A stretch of DNA of 64,000 nt from Pomphorhynchus laevis (taxonomy: Eukaryota; Acanthocephala; Palaeacanthocephala; Echinorhynchida; Pomphorhynchidae): assembly GCA_012934845.2 (NCBI GenBank), contig WNNJ02000211.1:62001-126000 (forward strand), written 5' to 3'. Under the pieces are notes generated by a model. The model made no database searches. It saw only the letters and a list, made by a program, of their open reading frames with translations, and was not told the DNA's origin. Below, one piece after another: positions 10,899-18,180 of the stretch. Position numbers and translations under genes: made by a program. Position 1 is the first letter of the stretch. Each line of letters opens with the position of its first letter.

Positions 10899-10902
<4 letters not shown>
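10336..10902 (+). repeat. tandem unit of the type I hammerhead-repeat family
   Basis: A unit starts at TACGTAGCGACTTTGAATAT (10336) and starts again at 10798 in head-to-tail order, giving a period of about 462 bp. The second unit is cut at 10902 by an (AT)n tract. The same unit recurs inverted at 11386-11660 and degenerate at 62756-63240. It has no open frame. Its hammerhead lies just upstream of the repeat junction, the layout of PLE pseudo-LTRs and of animal retrozymes. Confidence 0.75.
10718..10763 (+). ncRNA. type I hammerhead ribozyme with minimal stem III
   Basis: The order is CACGGTA (stem I), CTGATGA (10726-10732), a short stem II (GCT.../...AGC), GAAA (10746-10749), CGCG, TC and then TACCGT, which closes stem I over six pairs. 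Cleavage is predicted after C10755. Stem III is only A-U plus C-G, as in the schistosome satellite and PLE hammerheads, which usually act as dimers. In the inverted copy stem II is a perfect GCTC/GAGC, which supports the fold. Confidence 0.8.

Positions 10903-10979
<77 letters not shown>
10901..10979. repeat. (AT)n microsatellite, left
   Basis: An almost pure AT dinucleotide run of about 78 bp. With the run at 11317-11388 it brackets the palindrome. It encodes an apparent IYIYIY frame that is not a gene. Confidence 0.95.
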
Positions 10980-10980
<1 letters not shown>

Positions 10981-11032
10981 AATATTATTATCAAATCGAA
11001 CTCGAGAGCCCATTGAGGCTGCTTTCAAATAA

Positions 11033-11314
11033 ATCGTTAAACAAATCAAATCAAGAATCGAGTAACAGCAGCGATTTTTCTTTTATAGCACAATACAAGA
11101 GCTAAGCTTTCGGCGTAAAAGCCTTCTTCAGAGTTGTATGTTATTTTATCTCAAACTTTTTTTAAGCTTAAAACTTTTTTTAAGCTTAAAAAAAGTTTGA
11201 GATAAAATAACATACAACTCTGAAGAAGGCTTTTACGCCGAAAGCTTAGCTCTTGTATTGTGCTATAAAAGAAAAATCGCTGCTGTTACTCGATTCTTGA
11301 TTTGATTTGTTTAA

Positions 11315-11318
<4 letters not shown>
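11033..11318. repeat. perfect palindrome, 137 bp arms, 12 bp spacer
   Basis: Arm 11033-11169 is the reverse complement of arm 11182-11318; I found no mismatch by eye. Each arm carries a CTGAAGA...GAAA motif resembling a hammerhead core and the stretch AAGTTTGAGATAAAATAACA. A 33 bp piece of the same arm recurs at 24262-24296, and a diverged palindrome with the same CTGAAGAAGGCTT core lies at 57511-57679. A perfect palindrome of this size is unstable, which argues for a recent origin or for an assembly fold-back. Confidence 0.85.
11212..11262 (+). ncRNA. hammerhead-like motif in the palindrome arm (weak)
   Basis: CTGAAGA (11219-11225) fits the CUGANGA core. It is followed by a GGC-TTTTAC-GCC hairpin, GAAA, AGC-TTA-GCT (possible stem III) and C. 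The bases after that, TTGTAT, pair with ATACAA upstream, leaving CT unpaired before the core and one extra A before stem II. These two irregularities mean it may be inactive or a look-alike. The left arm carries the same motif on the minus strand. Confidence 0.35.

Positions 11319-11388
<70 letters not shown>
11317..11388. repeat. (AT)n microsatellite, right
   Basis: A second AT dinucleotide run of about 72 bp directly follows the right palindrome arm and precedes the inverted hammerhead unit. Naiad-type PLEs are reported to favour microsatellite targets, but no Naiad sequence adjoins it here. Confidence 0.95.
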
Positions 11389-11391
<3 letters not shown>

Positions 11392-11660
11392 GTTGTTACA
11401 CCTGCCCTGGGACACTCAATGGTGTACTCATAAATAAATCACTGTTTTCCTCATGAAGAGGCATAAACACCAGGCAGCATTCTATATATCTTCATCAGAC
11501 TAAGATATAGAACCGAATTATTCTCGCAATATTCAAAGTCGCTACGTATGCCCAGTCATCCTATGTGTGACGACAAACTTCAACAACGGTAGACGCCTTT
11601 CGCTCTTACGGAGCTCATCAGTACCGTGACTTCAATAATCATCCATAATCACTTTAAATC
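11386..11660 (-). repeat. inverted unit of the type I hammerhead-repeat family
   Basis: Read on the minus strand, this is the same unit as 10700-10902, including CAGGCAGCATTCTATATATC and the hammerhead at 11584-11628. In this copy stem II is GCTC/GAGC, but the base after GAAA is G, so the short stem III is lost. Together with 10700-10902 it makes a large inverted repeat centred on the palindrome. Confidence 0.8.
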
Positions 11661-11857
11661 ATACACATAATTTTGTTTCATCTCCGAAAAATAAATCATA
11701 ACAAAAACGTTACATAAAACTTCTTTTATTAACAAGTAACACTGATTAGTGTTATTAAAACACGTAAGTGCCTTATATAAACAAGTCGCATACTGAAAAA
11801 AAAATTGTAGAAAAATTTACCATCGGTGCTTCAAACAACTTACAAAATCAAGCTAAT

Positions 11858-13054
11858 ATGGAACGGAACTCAGGTATTTCCAATGTAACATCGAATTTTC
11901 AAGCCAAAGAAAACAAGGTTAGTCCTATTTCGTCTAATTTTTTAATCTCAAGCACAGATGGAGAACTCCCTCCTGTGCCTAAAGTGGTGAATCTGGTAAT
12001 AATCAGACTTCTTCAACCATTTGAAAGGAAGAATCTTTTCAATATTTTTCTGAGAGAGTTTACAAGCTCTTATAAGAAGAGAATTCTATTTAATTCGATA
12101 AAATATTTAGATTCCGAAATCAGGGTTTCTTTCAGCTGTCCAGATCTGGCAGCATCGTACCTAGAATTTTTCGAAACACACTTAAAAGAATTTGGGTCAA
12201 CTACTTACAGGCCTATTCAGGCGACTTTGAAAATTAATAATTTTCCGCCATTCGCAACGGAGGAAGATATCATTGCTCTCACATCTGAGTTCAAAATTCA
12301 TAATATTCGCCCAATCCTGGGCAAGAAAGGCCAGGCTATACCAATAGCATTCTGTTCTACCGCAGTCGATCAGGCGGAATGTCTGGCTAAAAGCAAATGT
12401 AACCCCTTTCTGGGGTACAATCTTTCTTTCAATATCGTAGATGCTGATGACTTAACATACCCCCATTGCAATGGGTGCCACCTCTGGGGGCACTGGTCCT
12501 CGAACTGTACTAGGCCCCATACGTGTGGGGTTTGCAGCTCTTCCGAAGTCCATGAGGGGAAATGTTCTCTCCCCCCTCTGTGTTCCAATTGTGGTGGTCA
12601 GCACCCGGCCTGGTCTAGAAGATGTCCTATCTTCAAAGAATACAAATTAAGGCATTGTGGGGCACCGGTCAAACCGGCCCACTTTGCCGCTGCCAGCTTA
12701 TCCAATTCAAACGGTTATGGTATGTCGGACACCGACATTTTCAAAATTGTTGACGCAAGACTACAGACATATAAAGACGAGATTCGAGCCTTAATGAACC
12801 ATCTGATAGCGAAATTCGAGGAGTCCCGTTCTCCTCCATCGACGATTCTTACCTCTTCAAAGAGAGCCCCCCGTTCTAAGAAGAGATCATCTTCTAAACA
12901 AAAGTTGGCTTCCTTGAAGTTGGCAAAGAAAGATGATATATGCTGGGAGTTGTTGGCCTCAGAGGGAGATGAAGATAATGCCGGTGGGCAAGTGTCTTCT
13001 CCTGGTAGGGCTGGGAGTGAGAAGGGCAACTTTCTCTCTCCTAGTTTCTGCTAG
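11858..13054 (+). CDS. LINE-A ORF1, nucleic-acid-binding protein with three zinc knuckles
   Basis: The open frame begins upstream at a GTG (11768); the first ATG is at 11858, which gives about 398 residues and is the better start. The middle resembles the RNA-binding region of Jockey/R1 ORF1 proteins. The C-terminal half has three zinc knuckles in a row: CNGCHLWGHWSSNC (CX2CX4HX4C), CGVCSSSEVHEGKC (CX2CX5HX3C) and CSNCGGQHPAWSRRC (CX2CX3HX6C). The tail is basic and Ser-rich (SSKRAPRSKKRSSSK). It is expected to coat the LINE RNA. The stop lies 34 bp before ORF2. Confidence 0.85.
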   Translation: MERNSGISNVTSNFQAKENKVSPISSNFLISSTDGELPPVPKVVNLVIIRLLQPFERKNLFNIFLREFTSSYKKRILFNSIKYLDSEIRVSFSCPDLAASYLEFFETHLKEFGSTTYRPIQATLKINNFPPFATEEDIIALTSEFKIHNIRPILGKKGQAIPIAFCSTAVDQAECLAKSKCNPFLGYNLSFNIVDADDLTYPHCNGCHLWGHWSSNCTRPHTCGVCSSSEVHEGKCSLPPLCSNCGGQHPAWSRRCPIFKEYKLRHCGAPVKPAHFAAASLSNSNGYGMSDTDIFKIVDARLQTYKDEIRALMNHLIAKFEESRSPPSTILTSSKRAPRSKKRSSSKQKLASLKLAKKDDICWELLASEGDEDNAGGQVSSPGRAGSEKGNFLSPSFC

Positions 13055-13088
13055 GAGGTAGGCATCCCACTCCAGCTGTCGTAACACA

Positions 13089-15548
13089 ATGCAAAGTAGT
13101 CAAGAGCCTTTTTCACTGAATATACTTCAGTGGAATTCGGGAGGTGCTTCTGCTCTTAGCCTTCTATCTGGTAGAGATGCGGATGTTATAGTCCTTCAGG
13201 AGACGCGGTCTATCCGTATCCCCCAGGACATTACTCGATTTATCCCCAAGCATATTTACACCCACTTCACTCCGTACATAACCCCTCCTCACGCCTCTTC
13301 ATCTCAAGGTCTCTTAACCCTAGTTAAATGCTCCTTAAGATCATCCCTTCTTTTAAACTATTCTTGTCCAGCCCTGTCTTGTTTAGCTGTTTCACTTTGT
13401 AAGAATGGTAAACGTATCAGCATAGCCAATATCTATATTAGGCCAGGGGAAATTCACAAGAACCGTGATCTCCTGGACCGTATCTTGGGTAGTGGCTATG
13501 ACATGTTACTCGGTGACTTCAACGACAGAACTGGTCGTTGGATTAATGCAGCACTCCGCAGAGCCAGGAACGATTACCTTATTCACAAACCACCGTCCCC
13601 AACTTTTCATTGCTCAACAACTAATTCTCTCCTCGACATATTACTGCTTCATAAGATGTGGTTGTTGAAACCCATCTGCACTGAGCAGTCGCGCCAAAAA
13701 CAGACCATCTCTCATGACCTAATTCGTTGGCGGATAGAGGAAGATACGTTGCTTAGAAGGAGGTTTCACTTTGATCCCATCAGAGTGGCTTTCTTTCAGG
13801 CGGCTATCCAACTCTTCCCCAGAATTGGTAATGAGAATTTGACCGAATTTAATTCCTTCCTCTCCTCGCAAGCTACCGCGTTTCTTTCGACTACCTATAA
13901 AGGTCATATTTACAATCCCACTCCAACAAAACTCAAGGTTTTGGCTAAAATGCTACGTCTTCCCAATGTCTCTGTTTCCGCCAGGCAGGCCATCTCGAAT
14001 GAATACTGGAGCACTAGATATAGGTTCCAGCTGAGCAGGGATAAGGCGAACATCGCTCACCTTAACCCTTCTCAGTCTTCCTTCTGGAAGATATTCAAGA
14101 AGGAGAAGTTTGTCTGTTGGAAGGATAGAGCTTTGGGTTGGATTGGTAGTATAGGCCTTGATAATGTTTTGAAGGAGTCACTATCCCTACATAATTATGG
14201 AGCCACTCAATCTCCCCAACCAATCCCGCCTTGGGGTGACTTCAGAAGCAGGGACTTATCTGTTACAGATATCCTGAACTCCTGGGGGCCACTTCCGGGC
14301 ACCTCTAAATCCGTCGCTCCACTATCTTCTCGAGTCTGTCAGCTTTTGACAGCCGATCAAAGAAGAGAAGTGGCCGTCACAATGCTTTTAGCCTCACCAT
14401 CCGATGTAGCCGGCATCAATATTAGTCGTAGAATTTTCTTACCAAAGCATAGTCCGGTTTCATGTCCCAAAGATCTGCGTCCCATTTCGATTCAAAACTC
14501 CCTCATCTCCATCTACGAAAAAGCGCTTGCGCGTAGAATCCGCGACCATTTAAGTAGGCGTAATTTGATCCCACCGAGTTTTCACGGGTTTGTCAAGGGA
14601 CGCTCGGTTCATTCAGCAATAGGTGAAGTGCATCAGTTTTGTAGGGATAATAGCCATCAACTAGCTGTGGCTGTTTTCCTTGACTTTTCTGCTGCATTTG
14701 ACCGCATTTCCATTCCCTTTGTTATCTCCTCTCTCAGGTCACTCGGGTTGCCTGCGAGAATTGTTAACAGGGTGGAGATATTACTGTTTACCAAGAGGTT
14801 CTACTATGAAGACGACCCTGATGCGTGTCAGTTCTACCCTATTACAGGTGTGCCCCAAGGATCCCCACTTTCTCCTATCTTATTTCTTGCTGCCTCCATT
14901 GTACTATTCAAGAATTTTAAACGTGATCAACATCTAGTGGTATACGCTGATGATACCACGGCCCTGTTCTCTGGACGCAGGTGCAAAGATGTCGCTTCAG
15001 ACATCAGCCGTTTCTTTTTAAGATTAACAGACCAGCTGACCCTATCCAATCTTATTTTAAATTCATCCAAATCGCAGGTAGTTGTCTTTCATGGCACCCC
15101 TGCGACAAAGAAAAAATTAAAGAGACTAGCACTCTCAGCTCTATCTTCTATATTGACTAATCAACCACTCCCTACCTTCACAAGTCGAGTAAAATACCTG
15201 GGGTTCACTGTTACGGTGAACTGGTCGGCGAAAGCTGACCTGGATAGACTTAAACGTATCCTGAAGAAAGCTAGGTGGGCCCTGAAACGGGCTCAGCATC
15301 TGTCGTTGAATGGGAAAACCCAAGTGCGCCTCTGGGGTACTTGGGCTATCTCGGGATTAGTCTTCTTTTCGAGAGGACGTCCTCCAGAGCAAAGACTAAG
15401 GTTTCTCAAGCTCCTCATCTCGCGATTACCGCGCATAGTCCGCCTAGATTGGATTCTTCGGGGGGTGATAGACCCCGGGTGGTTCAGTCGAAGAGCGGCG
15501 TGTTGGATTAGCTGGAGGGCTCAGATCCCGCTGGACCTGAGGCCGTGA
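13089..15548 (+). CDS. LINE-A ORF2, AP-type endonuclease and reverse transcriptase
   Basis: The 819-residue frame starts at ATG 13089. Residues 10-235 are an exonuclease/endonuclease/phosphatase domain: NILQWN, VLQETRS and LLGDFNDR are visible. The C-terminal catalytic motif reads SHD (residues 208-210) where the family has SDH. The RT follows: RPISIQNSLISIYEK, LDFSAAFDRI (motif A), GVPQGSPLSP (motif B), YADDTT (residues 619-624, motif C) and KYLGFTV. The protein ends in a Trp-rich segment without the zinc knuckle found at the end of R1 ORF2. The RT looks intact; the endonuclease may be altered. Codon use is more GC-rich than in the surrounding DNA. Confidence 0.87.
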   Translation: MQSSQEPFSLNILQWNSGGASALSLLSGRDADVIVLQETRSIRIPQDITRFIPKHIYTHFTPYITPPHASSSQGLLTLVKCSLRSSLLLNYSCPALSCLAVSLCKNGKRISIANIYIRPGEIHKNRDLLDRILGSGYDMLLGDFNDRTGRWINAALRRARNDYLIHKPPSPTFHCSTTNSLLDILLLHKMWLLKPICTEQSRQKQTISHDLIRWRIEEDTLLRRRFHFDPIRVAFFQAAIQLFPRIGNENLTEFNSFLSSQATAFLSTTYKGHIYNPTPTKLKVLAKMLRLPNVSVSARQAISNEYWSTRYRFQLSRDKANIAHLNPSQSSFWKIFKKEKFVCWKDRALGWIGSIGLDNVLKESLSLHNYGATQSPQPIPPWGDFRSRDLSVTDILNSWGPLPGTSKSVAPLSSRVCQLLTADQRREVAVTMLLASPSDVAGINISRRIFLPKHSPVSCPKDLRPISIQNSLISIYEKALARRIRDHLSRRNLIPPSFHGFVKGRSVHSAIGEVHQFCRDNSHQLAVAVFLDFSAAFDRISIPFVISSLRSLGLPARIVNRVEILLFTKRFYYEDDPDACQFYPITGVPQGSPLSPILFLAASIVLFKNFKRDQHLVVYADDTTALFSGRRCKDVASDISRFFLRLTDQLTLSNLILNSSKSQVVVFHGTPATKKKLKRLALSALSSILTNQPLPTFTSRVKYLGFTVTVNWSAKADLDRLKRILKKARWALKRAQHLSLNGKTQVRLWGTWAISGLVFFSRGRPPEQRLRFLKLLISRLPRIVRLDWILRGVIDPGWFSRRAACWISWRAQIPLDLRP

Positions 15549-15676
15549 CATCATTATGAAGACTAAATGCTATTATGAGTTGTCTTATTTGAACTGCATT
15601 TTTTTTTCTCTCTTTTCGTTATTTTTTAGTGGTTGTTAGTTATTTAAGAAATTCCTTATCTTTATAAACAAGTAAC

Positions 15677-15994
15677 TATGTTAGATAAATGAGTAACGTA
15701 AAATATTAACTTTATATTTCATTGAAATTCACTGAATACTTTTGTATTTTTAAACGATCATGATCTGCCAGTGATCACACAAAAGAAAATATTGAAATTA
15801 CAGTGTGTCTCTTGATGTAAAATTAGATTATTTACTACAAGCAATGAATATACAGTATTAGCTAAACAACGATTGTATTAATTTTCAAAATCAGTCTAAA
15901 TTAGTCAATTCTGTTACCCGTTTTATTTCTCTGATTTACGTTTTGTCTAACATTTACGTTTTATTTCTCTAACATTTACGTTTTGTCTAAATAG
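15677..15994 (+). other. 3' end of the intron with repeated acceptor region
   Basis: AT-rich DNA ending in the RasGEF1-like acceptor. The last 60 bases contain an imperfect tandem repeat of AACATTTACGTTTT with two TCTAAC sequences that could serve as branch points, then TTTTGTCTAAATAG|. No other feature is visible. Confidence 0.6.
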
Positions 15995-16939
15995 TTGACG
16001 AGGCTTGAAGTCTTTGAAGATTATCTTGATAGGGAGAATCGGATACCTCATGTAGACATGGATTTGACTATTATGGACATTTGTCGAGATCCAGCAAGGC
16101 TGGCAGAACAACTAGTATTGCTTGAAATTGAACACTTATCGCACATAGGCCCAGAGGAATATGTGCAGTATTTAAATGCCCATCGTCGAATAAGTAGAAA
16201 GAGAAGCAGTCTGATAGATTATGGCAGCGAGGAAACCAAAAGCTTACAAATATCTTTTGATCACGTTATCAATCGATCGAGATCATATTCGATTCATATG
16301 ACAAAAGATGCTCATTCGTCACAGAAATACACATTTAACCTTGAAGCATACATTCGATGGGTAAATCGACTAAGTTATTACGTCACAACCGAAATCGTAA
16401 AACAGCGTAAGAAACGAATTCGAGCTGCTCACATTGAATACTTTATCGAAGTAGCGAAATGTTGCTTAGAACTTAATAATTTCAATTCAACCATTGGAAT
16501 TATCAGTGGACTCGATGATATCGCTGTTAAACGCCTAATTCGAACATGGGATCGTGTTTCGTATAACCATAGAACGAAGTTTCGATATTTCCAGACACTG
16601 ATGAGTGTATCAAACAATTTTGCATCATACAGAGGCGCTGTATCGAATGTGATGAAATCGGACTATAAATTCTACGTACCATTTCTGTGTGTATCTTTGA
16701 AAGATCTTTATTACATAAATGAAGTGATGCCAGACGTTGTGGAAGAGGATCAGATAAATATCGAAAAAATGGAGAAAATGGGCGCGCTTGTTTCCGAGTT
16801 AGTTAGAGTTGGCAATAATTCAGCTCAAGTAAAATTCAGAAGGCTAGATAATGTAATAAGATTTCTTTATACTTGCCCTGTGCTTGATAGTGCAACATCC
16901 ATGCAAATGTCAGTAGAATTGGAAAGTGATTCGGAATAA
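15995..16939 (+). CDS. RasGEF1-like guanine nucleotide exchange factor, catalytic-domain exon
   Basis: The exon begins right after the acceptor AAATAG (its first codon is TTG, not a start) and ends at TAA 16937-16939. It contributes 314 residues, so the joined protein is about 671 residues. The RasGEF (Cdc25) fold is recognised from LAEQLVLLEIEHLSHIGPEE, FNLEAYIRWVNRLSYYV, HIEYFIEVAKCCLELNNFNS, IISGLDD, LKDLYYINE and INIEKM, all closely parallel to RASGEF1A/B/C. A Ser/Arg-rich stretch of about 30 residues (SRKRSSLIDYGSEE onward) is inserted between the first two blocks relative to vertebrate proteins. AATAAA at 16935-16940 overlaps the stop; another lies near 17167. Confidence 0.88.
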   Translation: MTRLEVFEDYLDRENRIPHVDMDLTIMDICRDPARLAEQLVLLEIEHLSHIGPEEYVQYLNAHRRISRKRSSLIDYGSEETKSLQISFDHVINRSRSYSIHMTKDAHSSQKYTFNLEAYIRWVNRLSYYVTTEIVKQRKKRIRAAHIEYFIEVAKCCLELNNFNSTIGIISGLDDIAVKRLIRTWDRVSYNHRTKFRYFQTLMSVSNNFASYRGAVSNVMKSDYKFYVPFLCVSLKDLYYINEVMPDVVEEDQINIEKMEKMGALVSELVRVGNNSAQVKFRRLDNVIRFLYTCPVLDSATSMQMSVELESDSE

Positions 16940-18180
16940 AGTTATATGCAACTTGTAATGTAAAAATATTGTATTATTGTTTTAAATATATTATTTATAA
17001 TTTATAAATATCAATTTACTAATAATTTATTGTTGGAATCATATATTGACTTTGTATCTACTCTTTTAATCCATGATTATGCATATTATCCTCTAATAGA
17101 TAGTGTTGTTTCAAAACAATTTATGTAGTTTCGGTTTCAAATTTTTATAACCAACAAGAAACCTACAATAAAGAAGATATTTCTTAATAATTCGTCCATA
17201 TTTTGATTGTTTTGATTTCTAGAATAAAACTATTGTTCTTGTCCTAAAATTTAATCTTAAATGTAATGTCTTGCCCATCCGTACGAATACGAGAAATTAT
17301 ATGAGTTTTTTGCTGATTTGTAAACATACCGGTTGTTTCTGAAATCGCTTAAAACTGATTTGACTTTGATAAATTCACTACTGTGAATTCATCACCGTCC
17401 TAGGGTCTATTTTAGATCCTAGGCCTAGAATCACCGCTTCCTATGCGATAATATTGCTTGTCTGTCCTATGATCTCTGAGATTTTAGGCCTAGGCGATGA
17501 TCATCATCCAAAAGTCGTCACAACATTCGAATTGATGATAAAAACATATTTTAACTTGATGTTTGAAGACACAATGAATTTGGGCAGTTATTTATATACC
17601 ATCAACCATTAGAACAATAACTTTGAAAGCGAACACAAATTCATTCTAAAAATAGTCATAATTCAATGGATACAGATTCCCCATTGTAATGAATAAAGTG
17701 CTGTCAGATAAAAAACAATGAGTAATTATTTAGTAAACGTGTAGTTTACTGTAGCAACTTCTATTGACTTTTAAATTGAAACCGTATTGTTGATGAGTGA
17801 GCCCTGCAACTTCGGTCTGTATTTTGGAAATACTTAATGAAATGTTATAAGGAATTTATTAAAGAAACAAACAAAGTGTTTTATTTAGCAAAGTATAACA
17901 AAATGAGTAGATTGGAAAGAAAAAATTGACGATAAATGTAACATAGTGACTTAATAAATGTTTCGAAAAATAATATAGATTTTCTATGGCGTCCTGCTTT
18001 TGTGTTCATGATATTGTCCAACTTTTATGCTTTAAAAAAGAGTTGAAAACTTCTGCTCTACTTAGACCTTGATTCTTGGAAGATTTCACCAATGGTGTTG
18101 TTTTACTGTATTAATATCTATTGGATTTATAGACCAGCTCGTATCAATTCCAGTTTGCAAAATTGGCCATAGGATCTTTG
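16940..18180. other. 3' flank of the RasGEF1-like gene
   Basis: AT-rich DNA that begins as the probable 3' untranslated region. Around 17390-17520 a GC-richer stretch has several CCTAGG and AGGCCTAG copies in partly inverted order, possibly a small foldback element. No coding frame was recognised. Confidence 0.45.

Larger units (their letters stand above)
11731..15676 (+). mobile_element. full-length two-ORF LINE (LINE-A), Jockey/R1-like, with 10 bp TSD
   Basis: The element (about 11741-15666, 3.9 kb) is flanked by AACAAGTAAC at 11731-11740 and 15667-15676. It has a short 5' leader, a zinc-knuckle ORF1, an ORF2 with endonuclease and RT, and a T-rich 3' region that ends without poly(A). Both reading frames are open. 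LINEs of this type insert by target-primed reverse transcription. Its position inside the RasGEF1-like intron, in the sense orientation, means its transcription would run with the host gene. Relatives lie at 3.6, 21.3, 46.9-48.7 and 52-53.8 kb. Confidence 0.88.
6103..15994 (+). other. 9.9 kb intron of the RasGEF1-like gene, filled with transposons
   Basis: The donor is AAG|GTAAAG after 6102 and the acceptor is TTTTGTCTAAATAG| ending at 15994. Both flanking exons break in phase 0. The joined protein reads LYAK|LTRLEVFEDYL, which parallels the vertebrate RasGEF1 segment between the REM and catalytic domains. The intron contains hairpins, PLE pieces, ribozyme repeats and a complete LINE, all annotated separately. 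The stretches 6110-6360 and 7070-7430 are AT-rich without recognisable features. Without these insertions the intron might be only 2-3 kb. Confidence 0.8.

Noticed and set aside
10893-11105. Open frame with an IYIYIY run
   Set aside because: It is the translation of an (AT)n microsatellite.
5032-16939. Two separate genes, one with a REM domain and one with a RasGEF domain
   Set aside because: Phase-matched splice sites and the joined sequence fit a single RasGEF1 protein; the second exon has no ATG at its start.
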